Assembly: GCA_963698015.1 (NCBI GenBank)
Contig: OY969109.1
Span: forward strand, 1,922,001 to 1,986,000
DNA: 64,000 nucleotides
Source: VAXT01 sp963698015
Lineage (GTDB): Bacteria > Actinomycetota > Thermoleophilia > Gaiellales > Gaiellaceae
Reading direction: 5' to 3'
Shown here: one piece after another, positions 50,015 to 61,202 of the stretch
How positions within the stretch are numbered: the first letter of the stretch is position 1
Layout of the letters: every line of letters starts with the position of its first letter
Translations under genes and position numbers: made by a program
Notes under the pieces: generated by a model
What the model saw: the letters and a program-made list of their open reading frames with translations, nothing else
Database searches by the model: none
Told to the model about the DNA's origin: nothing

Positions 50015-52284
50015 AGCGCTTGCTGCGCGCGCGGCCGCACCTACTGGTCGCGTGCCTTTGTCTCGGTCTGGCGGGAGCGAATCTTGCGCGTGGACCGTCG
50101 CTCACCGTCGTCCTGTCGGCGCTCGGCATGGTTACGGTGTCTGCCGCCGTTCCTTCTCCGTGGAGGGTGCCCGCGCTCGGAGTCGCACTCGCGCTGGTCG
50201 GCTGGTGGTGGGGAAGCGCGCGGCTCGACGCGCTCGACCGAAGCGCTCTCCTGCCCCGCGTCGGAACGGCGGAGCGAGCACTCGTCGCCGTGACGGGCCC
50301 CGCACGGCGTTCGCAGTTCGACGTGCGCGTGCCGGGGCAGATGCGGCGCTTCGGGCGCGACGAGATTCGTGAGCCCGTGCTGCTGCGTCTTCCGCCCGGG
50401 CGTTCGCCTCCGCAGGGAGCGATCCTCGATCTGATCGCGGAGATCAGGCTGCCGCGCGGCCCGAAGAACGGCTTCGACGAGAGGACGTGGCTTCGCCGCC
50501 ATGGTGTGCACGTCGTCGTGCGCGCGGACCGGTGGCGAATCGTCGGGCACCGCGGCGGCCTGGCCGGCTTTGCGGACCGGCTGCGCGCGCACCTCTCCGC
50601 GGGGATGGCTCCGGGCCTGCACGGAGAGCGGCGCGCCGTGATCGCGGGGATCGTGCTCGGCGAGGACGAGGGCCTGTCGGAGGGTCTGCGCGCCGACTTC
50701 CGCGCGTCGGGCCTGTACCACTTGCTTGCGGTCTCCGGACAGAACGTCGCGCTCATCGCGGGCGGCGCGATCCTGCTCGTGTACCTGATCGGGCTCTCGC
50801 GCTTCGTCGGACAGCTCGCTGCGCTCGCGGCGATCGGCGGCTACGTCCTCGCGGTCGGCTGGCAGCCGTCAGTCGTCCGGGCCGGTGTGGCGGGGGCGCT
50901 CGCCTCACTCGCGTGGCTCGCCTCGAGGCCGAGCGATCGTTGGTATTTCCTGCTCCTGGGCGCGGCGCTGCTGATGGCCTGGAGCCCGTACTCGCTGCTC
51001 GATGCCGGATTCCAGCTCTCGTTCGCGGCCGTTGGGGCGATCTTCGTCGTCGTCCCGCGGCTCCAGCAGACGCTTGCCGGGTACCCGGTCCCGCATTCGC
51101 TCGCCGAGGTCGTTGCGGTCTCCGGGGCGTGCGGGATCGCGACGGCGCCGATCCTGCTGACGCAGTTCGGGGTCATCCCGCTGTATTCGATTCCGGCGAA
51201 TGCGCTCGCGGCTCCGGTCGTGGCGCCACTGCTCGGAATAGCGCTCGTCACGGCGATCGTCGCTCCGGTTGCACCGCCGCTCGCGTCCCTGCTCGCATTG
51301 GTCAACGGCTGGCTGGCCGCGTACCTCGCCGCGTGTGCGCGAGTGGTCGGCGGATTGCCGTACGCGACGGTTTCGGCTCTTGCTGCGCTGGTGATCGCCG
51401 CAGTCGTCCTCTGCGCCGCCTATCTCGTGACGCGGCTGGGCCGTCCAAGAGGGCGAGCCTACGCGGCGATCGCTCTCGGCGCGGCGCTGGTCGCGGGAGG
51501 CTGGCGCCTCCACGGCGCACCACCGCCGCCGCCACCGCACGGCCTACGCATCACGTTCCTGGACGTCGGACAGGGAGACGGGGCGCTGATCCAGGTCCCC
51601 GGCGGAGCGGTCCTCGTCGACGAAGGGCCACCTGAGGCGGAGATGGCGTCACAGCTGCGGCGCCTCGGAGTGAGGACTCTCTCGCTCCTCGTCCTGACGC
51701 ATCCGCAAAGGGATCACGTCGGCGGAGCCGCGCAGGTCCTGAGTAAGCTGAGCGTGGGTGCCGTGCTCGACCCGGCGATTCCGAGCGAAAGTCCGGACGA
51801 GCGGGCTGCCCGCGCGTCAGCGCGGGCGCGTGGCGTCAGGATCATCGTCGCGCGGGCAGGGGAGGCGTTCAGAATCGGCGCGCTCAGGCTCCGGGTCCTG
51901 TGGCCCGACGGGCCGGGGGCACCGGGCGACGACCCGAACAACCACGCCGTCGTGCTCGTCGCCTCGTACGGGCAGACCGATGCGCTGTTCACCGCCGATG
52001 CGGAATCCGATGTCACCCGTCGCCTCCAGCTCCCCCCGGTCGAGATCCTCAAGGTCGCGCATCACGGATCCGCCGATGCCGGACTCGCTGACGAGCTGAA
52101 GCAGCTCCGGCCGGGGATCGCGGTCATCTCCGTCGGCGCCGGCAACGACTACGGGCACCCGACTCCGTCGACCCTGTCCACCCTCGGTGCGGTCCCGGGT
52201 CTCACCGTCTACCGCACCGACCTGAACGGCCGAGTGGTCGCCGAGTCCGACGGCCGGCGCATCTCGGTGCGGACGAGTCGCTGA
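50011..52284 (+). CDS. comEC: ComEC/Rec2 DNA-uptake channel with nuclease domain
   Basis: 757 aa from GTG 50011. N-terminal membrane helices and DUF4131-like region (1-200), the competence domain with many helices (about 215-490; LLAVSGQNVALIAGGAILLV near 234-253 is diagnostic), and a C-terminal metallo-beta-lactamase domain (about 510-755) with LTHPQRDHVGGA near 567-578 and VAHHGSADAG near 684. The MBL part is the presumed nuclease that degrades the non-transported strand. With ComEA, suggests competence or a competence relic. Confidence 0.95.
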   Translation: MKRLLRARPHLLVACLCLGLAGANLARGPSLTVVLSALGMVTVSAAVPSPWRVPALGVALALVGWWWGSARLDALDRSALLPRVGTAERALVAVTGPARRSQFDVRVPGQMRRFGRDEIREPVLLRLPPGRSPPQGAILDLIAEIRLPRGPKNGFDERTWLRRHGVHVVVRADRWRIVGHRGGLAGFADRLRAHLSAGMAPGLHGERRAVIAGIVLGEDEGLSEGLRADFRASGLYHLLAVSGQNVALIAGGAILLVYLIGLSRFVGQLAALAAIGGYVLAVGWQPSVVRAGVAGALASLAWLASRPSDRWYFLLLGAALLMAWSPYSLLDAGFQLSFAAVGAIFVVVPRLQQTLAGYPVPHSLAEVVAVSGACGIATAPILLTQFGVIPLYSIPANALAAPVVAPLLGIALVTAIVAPVAPPLASLLALVNGWLAAYLAACARVVGGLPYATVSALAALVIAAVVLCAAYLVTRLGRPRGRAYAAIALGAALVAGGWRLHGAPPPPPPHGLRITFLDVGQGDGALIQVPGGAVLVDEGPPEAEMASQLRRLGVRTLSLLVLTHPQRDHVGGAAQVLSKLSVGAVLDPAIPSESPDERAARASARARGVRIIVARAGEAFRIGALRLRVLWPDGPGAPGDDPNNHAVVLVASYGQTDALFTADAESDVTRRLQLPPVEILKVAHHGSADAGLADELKQLRPGIAVISVGAGNDYGHPTPSTLSTLGAVPGLTVYRTDLNGRVVAESDGRRISVRTSR

Positions 52285-52285
52285 C

Positions 52286-52291
52286 TATGCT
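52286..52291 (+). promoter_or_regulatory. Candidate -10 box of holA (leaderless)
   Basis: TATGCT, 8 nt before ATG 52300 and directly after the comEC stop. No Shine-Dalgarno in between. Confidence 0.45.
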
Positions 52292-52299
52292 TGGCCGCG

Positions 52300-53283
52300 A
52301 TGTCCGCCGAGCCGCTGCTGTCGGTCTATCTCCTCACCGGCAGCGACCGCCCGAAGCATCTGCGCGCGCTCCACCGCCTTCGCGCGCGCTTCGGCCCGGA
52401 GGCCGTCGAGCAGTTGTCGGCGGAGTCGACCTCCGGCACCGATGCGGTGGCCGCATGCAACGCGCTCGGGCTGTTCGGCGGGCACGAGGGCGGACGGCTC
52501 GTCATCGTCGAAGGGGTCGAGCGCTGGCGGAAAGCCGACCTCGAGGCGGTCGAGTCCTACCTCCGGAACCCTGTCGAGGGCGCGGTCCTGGCGCTCTACG
52601 CGGAAGCGCCCTTGCGCGGCTTGACGCTCACGAATCTCGTCGAGAAGCACGGGCAGGTCCTAGACTACAACGTCCCGAAGCCGGGCAACCTCCACCGTTG
52701 GGTGGCCAGCGAGTTCAAGCGCCTGGGCATCAAAGCCGACGGCGACGCCGCCCGAGCGCTCGTCGAGATCGTGGGCGACGACACGATGGCGCTTTCGAAC
52801 GAGATCCTGAAGCTCGGCGCGTGGGCGGCGGGAGAGCCGATCGGCCGCGCCGACGTGGAGCGGCTCGCCGCGCCCGCGCGCGAGTCCGCAGCGTGGGCGC
52901 TGAGCGACGCCTGGGGTGCGCGCGATCTGCCGACGCTCCTCGAAGCGTGCGAGCTCGCCTTCGAGAACAACGAGGAGCCGTTTCTCCTCGCCGTCAGACT
53001 CGCGTCGCACGTCGGTCGCGTGCGCACCGCCCAGGCCATGGCGGAGGAAGGGCTTGGCGCGCGTGACGTAGCCGCTCGCCTGAAGATCAAGGACTTCCCC
53101 GCCCGCAAGGCGCTCCAGCACGCGGACCGCTACTCGCGGGCCGAGCTCGACTCCGCACTCGTCCGCCTCGCCGACCTGGACGCTGCGATCAAAGGCGCGT
53201 CGAGACTGTCGTCCGAGCTCGAGCTGCTCCGCGCCCTGATCGACGTCACCGTGGCGGCCGAACAGCCGGTCGCGACGAGCTAG
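52300..53283 (+). CDS. holA: DNA polymerase III subunit delta
   Basis: Clamp-loader subunit that opens the beta clamp. 327 aa from ATG 52300 (TTG 52291 overlaps the -10 box). LLSVYLLTGSDRPKHLRALH near residues 5-24 is the family start; no functional Walker A, as usual. The middle GDDTMALSNEILKLGAWA near 158-175 and the C-terminal collar helices (FLLAVRLASHVGRV near 225) match HolA. The conventional comEA-comEC-holA-rpsT neighbourhood supports the call. Stop codons of holA and rpsT overlap (CTAG). Confidence 0.92.
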   Translation: MSAEPLLSVYLLTGSDRPKHLRALHRLRARFGPEAVEQLSAESTSGTDAVAACNALGLFGGHEGGRLVIVEGVERWRKADLEAVESYLRNPVEGAVLALYAEAPLRGLTLTNLVEKHGQVLDYNVPKPGNLHRWVASEFKRLGIKADGDAARALVEIVGDDTMALSNEILKLGAWAAGEPIGRADVERLAAPARESAAWALSDAWGARDLPTLLEACELAFENNEEPFLLAVRLASHVGRVRTAQAMAEEGLGARDVAARLKIKDFPARKALQHADRYSRAELDSALVRLADLDAAIKGASRLSSELELLRALIDVTVAAEQPVATS

Positions 53284-53540
53284 CTCTTCGCGACGAGCCG
53301 CGCGGCCTGGGCCTTCTTCCGCGCCGCGGTGTTGCGGTGGATCGCGCCTCGAGCAGCCGCCCGGTCGATCCAGCGCTGAAGCGACGTGTGCTCGGCCGCG
53401 ACCGTGTCCTTGTCGCCGGCCTCGACTGCAGCCTCGAGGCGCCGCGTGATCGTCTTCACGGTCGACCGGTAGCGGAGGTTCTCTCCACGATCCTCGGTGG
53501 AGGTGCGCACGCGCTTCTTCTGCTGCTTGATGTTCGGCAT
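53280..53540 (-). CDS. rpsT: 30S ribosomal protein S20
   Basis: 86 aa from ATG 53540; MPNIKQQKKRVRTSTEDRGE is the standard S20 start, and upstream in-frame codons are not S20-like. Three long helices, strongly basic; binds 16S rRNA early in assembly. Ends RNTAARKKAQAARLVAKS. No Shine-Dalgarno before the ATG; a perfect hairpin sits there instead. Tail-to-tail with holA. Confidence 0.96.
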   Translation of the reverse strand: MPNIKQQKKRVRTSTEDRGENLRYRSTVKTITRRLEAAVEAGDKDTVAAEHTSLQRWIDRAAARGAIHRNTAARKKAQAARLVAKS

Positions 53541-53550
53541 CCGTAGAAAG

Positions 53551-53568
53551 GCCCGCAACAATGCGGGC
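53551..53568 (-). promoter_or_regulatory. 5'-terminal hairpin of the rpsT leader
   Basis: Perfect 7-bp stem GCCCGCA / TGCGGGC with a 4-base loop, ending 10 bases before the rpsT ATG. Given the -10 box at 53581-53576, transcription would start at about 53569, placing the hairpin at the extreme 5' end of the mRNA. Possible target for S20 autoregulation or a stability element. Confidence 0.6.
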
Positions 53569-53575
53569 TCGGGCG

Positions 53576-53581
53576 ATGGTA
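53576..53581 (-). promoter_or_regulatory. Candidate -10 box of rpsT
   Basis: On the minus strand TGGTACCAT gives an extended -10 (TACCAT). A TTGTGT lies 15 bp upstream as a poor -35. Confidence 0.45.
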
Positions 53582-53722
53582 CCAGAGGTTTTTGCCACAC
53601 AACTGCCACGCTCCTGTCACCCACGTGTGCGCTTTTCGAAGCTAGGCTCGCAGTGGGGAGGAGGTCTTGGGTACCAGGGCTGACGCGTCGGAGGAGGACA
53701 CGGCCTCGACAGACCGCGTTCC

Positions 53723-53728
53723 TATACT
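53723..53728 (+). promoter_or_regulatory. Candidate -10 box of murJ (leaderless)
   Basis: TATACT, ending 6 nt before GTG 53735, so the transcript would begin at the start codon. The best -10 match to consensus in the window. Confidence 0.55.
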
Positions 53729-53734
53729 CGCCGC

Positions 53735-55336
53735 GTGGATGACCAGGCCTTGGGCCGCGTAGACAAGCGGGCCACGGGCGGCCGGCGACTCGCCTGGAAG
53801 ACCGCGGTCTTCTCGGTCGCGACCGGCATCTCCCGCATCCTGGGCCTCGTCCGCGAGATCGTCGCCGCGTACTACTTCGGCGCCACCGGCAAGATCAACG
53901 CGTTCACGGTCGCCTTCCAGGTGCCGAACCTCATCCGCTCGCTCGTCGCGGATGCCGCGCTCTCGTCCGCGTTCGTCCCCGTCTTCAGCGAGCTACTCGA
54001 AAAGGGCGAGCGCAAGCGCGCCTGGCGCGTCGCCTCGACCCTCTTCTGGCTCCTGCTCCTCGGCCTGGGCGCGATCACCGCGCTCCTGATCGTCTTCGCG
54101 CCGCTCGTCATCGCCCCGTTCGGCGACCCCGGCGGCGACCAGCAGCTCGCGATCACGCTCTCCCGGATCCTGTTCCCGATCGTCGTCCTGCTCGGGGTCT
54201 CCGGCATCATCGTCGGGATCCTCAACAGCTACGAGCACTTCACCGTGCCGGCGCTGACGCCCGTCTTCTGGAACCTCGCGATCATCGCCGGCCTCGTGCT
54301 CGGTGTCCCGCGCGCGGAAACGCTGGACACGAAGCTCTACGTCTACGCGATCTCGATCGTGATCGGGACGGTGATCCAGGTGCTGCTCCCGCTGCCGTGG
54401 CTCTACGGGCTCGACGACCGCTTGCGGCTCGTCTTCGACTGGCGCGACCCGGCCGTGCGCCGGGTGTTCGTCCTGATGCTGCCGGTGACGATCGGACTCG
54501 GCCTCATCAACTTCAACCTCGTCGTGAACACGCTGTTCGCCTCCAGGTTCCTCGACCCGGACCTCTCGCCCCGCGCGATCGACGCCGCCTTCCGGATCTA
54601 CATGCTCCCCCAGGGGATGTTCTCGGTCGCGATCGCGACCGTGCTCTTCCCACGACTGTCACGCCTGTCGGCACGCCGGGATCTCGACGGCTTCCGGCAC
54701 ACGGTCGCGCTCGGGGTCCGCCAGATCGCGTTCACCCTCGTTCCGGCCAGCGTCTTCAGCGCGGTCCTGGCGACGCCGATCACGCGGATCGTCTACCAGC
54801 ACGGCAAATGGACCGTCGAGGACACGAAGGTCACGGCCAGCGCACTCGCAGCGTTCTCGCTCGGGCTCACGTTCAACGGCGTGATGCTGATGCTGAACCG
54901 CGCCTTCTTCAGCCTCCAGACACCGTGGACGCCGACCGCGATCGCTGTCGGCAACCTCGCCGTCAACACGCTGCTCGCGGCCGCCCTCTACCACGTCGGC
55001 ACCTGGGGCATCCCGCTCGCCACCTCGCTCGCCAACATCTTCGGCTCGGCCGCATTGCTGATCGTGTTCCGGCACCGGTTGGGACGGATCGAGTTCGGCG
55101 ACACCGCGCGCGCGTTCTTACGCGTCACCGTCGCCTCGGCCGCGCTCGCCGCGGTTGCCTTTCCGGTCTGGTACGTGCTCGACCAGGCGCTCGGCCGCTC
55201 CGTCCTCGCCCAGGCCGCCTCGCTCGGCTCGGCGTTCGTCGCCGGCTTCGGCGTCTACCTGATTTCCTGCCGTTTGCTGGGAGTTCGTGAATTGAACGCG
55301 TTGCTATCGTTGCGGAGCCGCTTCCAGCGCGGCTGA
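53735..55336 (+). CDS. murJ: Lipid II flippase MurJ (MviN family)
   Basis: Moves the peptidoglycan precursor lipid II across the inner membrane. 533 aa from GTG 53735, about 14 helices. SVATGISRILGLVREIVAAY near residues 28-47 and FGATGKINAFTVAFQVPNLI near 49-68, then ADAALSSAFVPVFSELLEKG, carry the conserved arginines and the MviN signature. Immediately followed by lepA six bases later. No C-terminal kinase-like or other fusion, unlike mycobacterial MviN. Confidence 0.93.
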   Translation: MDDQALGRVDKRATGGRRLAWKTAVFSVATGISRILGLVREIVAAYYFGATGKINAFTVAFQVPNLIRSLVADAALSSAFVPVFSELLEKGERKRAWRVASTLFWLLLLGLGAITALLIVFAPLVIAPFGDPGGDQQLAITLSRILFPIVVLLGVSGIIVGILNSYEHFTVPALTPVFWNLAIIAGLVLGVPRAETLDTKLYVYAISIVIGTVIQVLLPLPWLYGLDDRLRLVFDWRDPAVRRVFVLMLPVTIGLGLINFNLVVNTLFASRFLDPDLSPRAIDAAFRIYMLPQGMFSVAIATVLFPRLSRLSARRDLDGFRHTVALGVRQIAFTLVPASVFSAVLATPITRIVYQHGKWTVEDTKVTASALAAFSLGLTFNGVMLMLNRAFFSLQTPWTPTAIAVGNLAVNTLLAAALYHVGTWGIPLATSLANIFGSAALLIVFRHRLGRIEFGDTARAFLRVTVASAALAAVAFPVWYVLDQALGRSVLAQAASLGSAFVAGFGVYLISCRLLGVRELNALLSLRSRFQRG

Positions 55337-55342
55337 TCTCGT

Positions 55343-57126
<1,784 letters not shown>

Positions 57127-57130
<4 letters not shown>

Positions 57131-58257
57131 GCGGGCGCGTTCGACATCTCTACGTGCACCTGCCGTTCTGCGCGCACCGCTGCGGCTACTGCGACTTCGT
57201 GACCGTGGTCGGCCGCGAGGGTTGGCACGGCCGGTACGTCGACGCTCTTCTGGCGGAGCTCGAGCTCGAGCGCGACCGGCTCGGCGATCGAGTCGAGACC
57301 GTGTTTCTCGGAGGCGGCACGCCCACGCTCACCGACGGCCCCGAGTTGCGGCGGCTCCTCGAGGCGCTGCCCGTTGCCGACGAGGTGACGGTCGAGGCGA
57401 ATCCCGAGACCGTCACGGCCGCGCTTGCGCGGTTGCTTCGGGAGGCGGGAGTGACGCGCGTCTCGCTCGGTGCGCAGAGCTTCCAGCCGGAGCTCCTGCA
57501 CGTGCTCGAACGCAGGGCGTCGCCGGCCGCCGTCCGACGCGCCTTCTACCATCTTCGTGATGCCAGTTTTGACAACATCTCGCTCGACCTCTTGCACGGG
57601 ATCCCCGGCCAGAGCACCGCCGCACTCGAACGTGACATCGACGAAGCGCTCGCGCTCGCACCGGAGCACGTCTCGTACTACGAGCTCGAAGCCAAGCCGG
57701 GCACGAGGTTCGCCCACGCGCACGGGGCGGAGGTCGCTCGCCAGGCCGAGGCGATGGAGGGGTACTTCGAGCTCGTCGTCGAGCGGCTGAACGGGGCCGG
57801 CTATCGCTGGTACGAGACGGCGAACTTCTGCCTCGCGGCCGACCACGCGGGAGGGCGTGACCTGCGCGCGCGGCACAACCTCGCGTACTGGCTCGGGCGC
57901 GACTACCTCGGGTTGGGGATCGGCGCGGTCTCGACGCTCGGCGACGAGCGCCGGCGGAACACGCCGCGGCTGAACGCGTACGTGAGCGCGCTCGCGCGGG
58001 GCGACGCGCCGCCACGCGAGGTCGAGGAGCTCGACGCGCTGACCCGTGACCAGGAGCGGCTGATGCTAGGCCTGCGGCTCGACACGGGGCTGCCGCTCGC
58101 CGAGGCGGAGCGCTCCGTCGACCCGGCCGCGCTCGGCCGCATCGAGCGGCTCGGTCTCGCGACCCTCCGTGCCGACGGGGACGGACAGCGGACCCTGGTC
58201 CTGACTCCGCGCGGGCGGCGGCTCGGCGGCGCCGTGACCGTAGAGCTGCTCGCCTAA
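57127..58257 (+). CDS. hemW: Heme chaperone HemW (radical SAM, coproporphyrinogen oxidase-like)
   Basis: 376 aa from ATG 57127. Radical SAM cysteines Cys15, Cys19, Cys22 in LPFCAHRCGYCDF; HemW-type spacing with the following phenylalanine. FLGGGTPTL near residues 58-66 and EVTVEANPETV near 85-95 are family motifs, and DLLHGIPGQS near 155. True HemN has extra N-terminal sequence that is missing here, so heme trafficking is likelier than oxidase activity. Common lepA-hemW-hrcA-dnaJ order. Confidence 0.93.
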
Positions 58258-58260
58258 AAT
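58255..58260 (+). promoter_or_regulatory. Candidate -10 box of hrcA
   Basis: TAAAAT overlaps the hemW stop codon and ends 13 nt before the hrcA ATG. No CIRCE inverted repeat was found around it. Confidence 0.4.
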
Positions 58261-58273
58261 TCCCTGCATAGAG

Positions 58274-59317
58274 ATGTCTGAAGCAGGCACAACGCTGACG
58301 GAGCGCCAGGCGGAGATCCTGAGACGCGTCGTCGAGGAGTACGTCGAGAGCGGCGAGCCGGTGGGCTCGAAGAATCTCGTCGCGCGCGCGGCCATGTCCG
58401 TGTCGCCGTCGACCGTGCGGGCAGAGCTGGCCGAGCTCGAGCGATTCGGCCTGCTCACCCATCCGCACACCTCGGCCGGGCGGGTGCCGACGGAGGCCGG
58501 GTATCGCTCCTACGCGGACTTCCTGCTCGAGCGGCTCGAGCCGCGCCCGAGCCCGTTCCCGCTCGCCCTTGCGGCTGCGCGCAGCGAGCTCGAGGCGGCT
58601 CTCCAGGAGACGACCGAGACCCTCTCGCAGGCCACGCGTTTGCTGGCCCTCGTCTCCGCGCCACGGCTTCAGACGGCGACCGTACGGCACATCGAGGTGC
58701 TCGTCCTCCAGCCGCAGGTGCTGCTGGTCGTGATGATCACGTCGACGGGCGGAGTGTCGAAGCGGCTCTTCGCGTTGGCCGACCCTGTCGACATGGGTCT
58801 CGCCTTCTGGGCGGGGGAGTACCTGAACGAGGAGCTCGCCGGGCTCGAGCTCGGGAGCGCGGCGCTGCGCCGCCGCTTCGACGATCCGGCGCTGTCCGGT
58901 CGCGAGCGCGCCTTCCTCGAGCTCCTGCGACCCGCCTTCACCGAGCTCACGGGCGAGGACGAGCAACGGCTCTACGTGGGAGGCGCCGCAAGCCTGCTCG
59001 CGGAGGTGAGAGCTGACGAGCTCGAGGCCTGCCGGCGGCTCCTCGAGGCGCTCGAGAAGCGGGCGGCGATCCTCGAGCTGCTCGGCGAGACGCTCGGCTC
59101 GCGAAGGCCGTTCGTCCGCGTTGGCGTCGAGCTCGACAACCCGGCGCTGCGCGACGTCGCGCTCGTCGGCGCTTCGTACGGCCTCTCGACCCGCACGCTC
59201 GGGGCGGTCAGCCTCGTCGGTCCGCTGCGCATGGACTACGAGAAGGCGATCCGCTCGGTCCGGGCGGCCGCGCACGAGCTCTCCCGTTTCGTCGAAGCGG
59301 TGTACGAAGAGAACTGA
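58274..59317 (+). CDS. hrcA: Heat-inducible transcription repressor HrcA
   Basis: 347 aa from ATG 58274. Winged-helix DNA-binding domain in residues 1-75 with LTERQAEILRRVVEEYVESG near 7-26, GEPVGSKNL, SVSPSTVRAELAELERFGLL near 42-61 and THPHTSAGRVPTEAGYR near 62-78, all HrcA hallmarks; then a GAF-like domain to ~340. Normally binds CIRCE upstream of groE and dnaK operons with GroEL as co-factor. One base of its stop overlaps the dnaJ ATG (TGATG). Confidence 0.96.
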   Translation: MSEAGTTLTERQAEILRRVVEEYVESGEPVGSKNLVARAAMSVSPSTVRAELAELERFGLLTHPHTSAGRVPTEAGYRSYADFLLERLEPRPSPFPLALAAARSELEAALQETTETLSQATRLLALVSAPRLQTATVRHIEVLVLQPQVLLVVMITSTGGVSKRLFALADPVDMGLAFWAGEYLNEELAGLELGSAALRRRFDDPALSGRERAFLELLRPAFTELTGEDEQRLYVGGAASLLAEVRADELEACRRLLEALEKRAAILELLGETLGSRRPFVRVGVELDNPALRDVALVGASYGLSTRTLGAVSLVGPLRMDYEKAIRSVRAAAHELSRFVEAVYEEN

Positions 59318-60435
59318 TGGCGACCACGGGTCGCGACTACTACGAGGTGCTCGGTATCGGCCGCTCGGCGACGGAGGCCGATATCAAGCGCGCGTTCAGG
59401 CGGCTCGCACGCGAGCTGCACCCGGACGTGTCGGACGCGCCGGACGCGGACGAGCGCTTCAAGGAGGTCGTGGAGGCGTACGAGGTGCTCTCGAAGTCCG
59501 AGACCCGGGAGCTGTACGACCGCTTCGGGCACGCGGGCCTGCGGAGCGGCGGGTTCCGGCCGACCGCGTTCGACTTCGGGAACCTGGCCGACATCTTCTC
59601 GGCCTTCTTCGGCGACGACGTCTTCGGGGTGGCGACCGGGCCGCGGCGCGCCCGCGGAGCCGATATCGCCGCGGAGATCGAGATCGACCTCGAGGAGGCG
59701 GCAACCGGCGTCACGCGTGCGGTGCCGGTCCAGGTCGCCATGCGCTGCGCGGAGTGCGGCGGCGACGGCGTCCAGCCCGGCACTCCGGTCTCGACCTGCG
59801 AGGACTGCGCGGGCACGGGCCGGATCCAGCACGTGACCCGCACCGCACTCGGTGAGTTCATTCGCACGCAGGCCTGCGCACGCTGCCGAGGGAGCGGGCG
59901 CATCATCGAGCATCCGTGCGAGGCCTGCTCCGGCGCGGGACGGACGCTCGATGAGCGAAGCCTCGACGTGGAGGTCCCGCCGGGCATCCACGACGGACAG
60001 CGCATCCGGCTCTCGGGCGAGGGCCATGCGGGCGCGCTCGGGGGACAGGCGGGCGACGTCTACGTGCTCGTCCGGATCCGTCCGCACGAGCGGCTCGTGC
60101 GCGAGGGCGACGACGTCTACTCGACCGTCGACCTGACGATGACCGAGGCAGCGCTCGGCGCCAGGGCGACGATCGCCACGCTCGAGGGCGAGGAGGAGCT
60201 CGACTTCGAGGCCGGGACGCAGCCCGGCGCCGTTCGCGTTCTTCGCGGCCGCGGCATGCCCGTGCTCCAGGGCTTCGGCCGGGGTGATCACCGCGTCCTC
60301 GTCAACGTCGTCGTGCCGAGACAGCTGACCGAGGAGCAGCGGCGCCTGCTCGGCGAGTTCGAGCAGACGGCGAACGAGGAGACGTACAAGCCCGACGAGG
60401 GCTTCTTCGAGAAGCTGAAGAGCGCCTTTCGCTGA
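59317..60435 (+). CDS. dnaJ: Chaperone protein DnaJ
   Basis: 372 aa. J domain in residues 1-70 with the HPD triplet in RELHPDVSD near 30; a Gly/Phe-rich link (FGDDVFGVATGPRRAR); the zinc domain about 140-205 with cysteine pairs CAECGGDG, CEDCAGTG, CARCRGSG and CEACSGAG; then the substrate-binding beta domains. A complete type I J-protein that delivers clients to DnaK. Ends in CTGA where prmA seems to begin. Confidence 0.96.
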   Translation: MATTGRDYYEVLGIGRSATEADIKRAFRRLARELHPDVSDAPDADERFKEVVEAYEVLSKSETRELYDRFGHAGLRSGGFRPTAFDFGNLADIFSAFFGDDVFGVATGPRRARGADIAAEIEIDLEEAATGVTRAVPVQVAMRCAECGGDGVQPGTPVSTCEDCAGTGRIQHVTRTALGEFIRTQACARCRGSGRIIEHPCEACSGAGRTLDERSLDVEVPPGIHDGQRIRLSGEGHAGALGGQAGDVYVLVRIRPHERLVREGDDVYSTVDLTMTEAALGARATIATLEGEEELDFEAGTQPGAVRVLRGRGMPVLQGFGRGDHRVLVNVVVPRQLTEEQRRLLGEFEQTANEETYKPDEGFFEKLKSAFR

Positions 60436-61190
60436 GCCTGCTGCGCGCTTCCGTCGTCGTTCCCGGCGAGCTCGTCGAGGAGGCGACAGCGGCGATGCTC
60501 GAGCTCTTTCCGGAAGGGTTCGCCGAGCTTGCCGGCCCCGAGGCGACGGAGCTCGTCGCGTTCACCGACGACGCCGGAGCCGAACGGCTGCGCGCGAGGT
60601 TCCCCGACGCCCGCGTCGAGCCCGTCCCTGACGGCTGGGAGAGCGAGTGGATGCGCTTCCACCGCCCGGTCGAGGTGGGGTCGCTCTGGGTCGGGCCGCC
60701 GTGGGAGCGGCCGATGCCCGGTCTCGTGCCGGTCGTGATCGACCCAGGGCTCGCGTTCGGAACGGGCGCGCACGCGACGACACAGCTCTGTCTCGAGCTG
60801 ATCCAGTCATTGGAGCGTGCGAGCTTCCTCGACGTCGGCTCCGGCTCGGGCGTGCTCGCGATCGCGGCGTGCAGGCTCGGCTACGAGCCGGTTACCGCGG
60901 TCGACGTCGACGAGGCGGCGGTCGAGGCGACGATGCGCAACGCCGAGGCGAACGGCGTCGTCGTCGACGCGAAGCTGCTCGACGCAGGTGGCGCGGCTTT
61001 GCCGGATGCCGAGATCGCGGTCGCGAACATCGACCTGAGGACGATCTCGCAGCTCGAGCCGTCGGCGCGATGCCGTGTGCTCGTGACCTCGGGCTACTAC
61101 GAGCCGGACCGGCCGGCCGTCGCCGGGTTCGGGCACGTCGAGCGTCGCGTTCAGGACGAGTGGGCGGCCGACGTGTTCAGGCGGGAGTAG
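60432..61190 (+). CDS. prmA: Ribosomal protein L11 methyltransferase
   Basis: 252 aa if started at CTG 60432, overlapping the dnaJ stop as CTGA. The PrmA N-terminal domain needs this region (LLRASVVVPGELVEEATAAM); the first ATG, 60495, would delete its first strand and helix. VVIDPGLAFGTGAHATTQLC near residues 99-118 and FLDVGSGSGVLAIAACRLG near 130-148 form the SAM site. Trimethylates L11 in bacteria; N-terminal half is shorter than in E. coli. Confidence 0.85.
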   Translation: MSLLRASVVVPGELVEEATAAMLELFPEGFAELAGPEATELVAFTDDAGAERLRARFPDARVEPVPDGWESEWMRFHRPVEVGSLWVGPPWERPMPGLVPVVIDPGLAFGTGAHATTQLCLELIQSLERASFLDVGSGSGVLAIAACRLGYEPVTAVDVDEAAVEATMRNAEANGVVVDAKLLDAGGAALPDAEIAVANIDLRTISQLEPSARCRVLVTSGYYEPDRPAVAGFGHVERRVQDEWAADVFRRE

Positions 61191-61193
61191 CAT
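61188..61193 (+). promoter_or_regulatory. Candidate -10 box of the mtaB-like gene
   Basis: TAGCAT contains the prmA stop codon and ends 9 nt before GTG 61203. Confidence 0.4.
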
Positions 61194-61202
61194 CCGCCTC
61201 CC

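Noticed and set aside
58230..58275. CIRCE operator before hrcA
   Set aside because: The TTAGCACTC-N9-GAGTGCTAA repeat is not present here.
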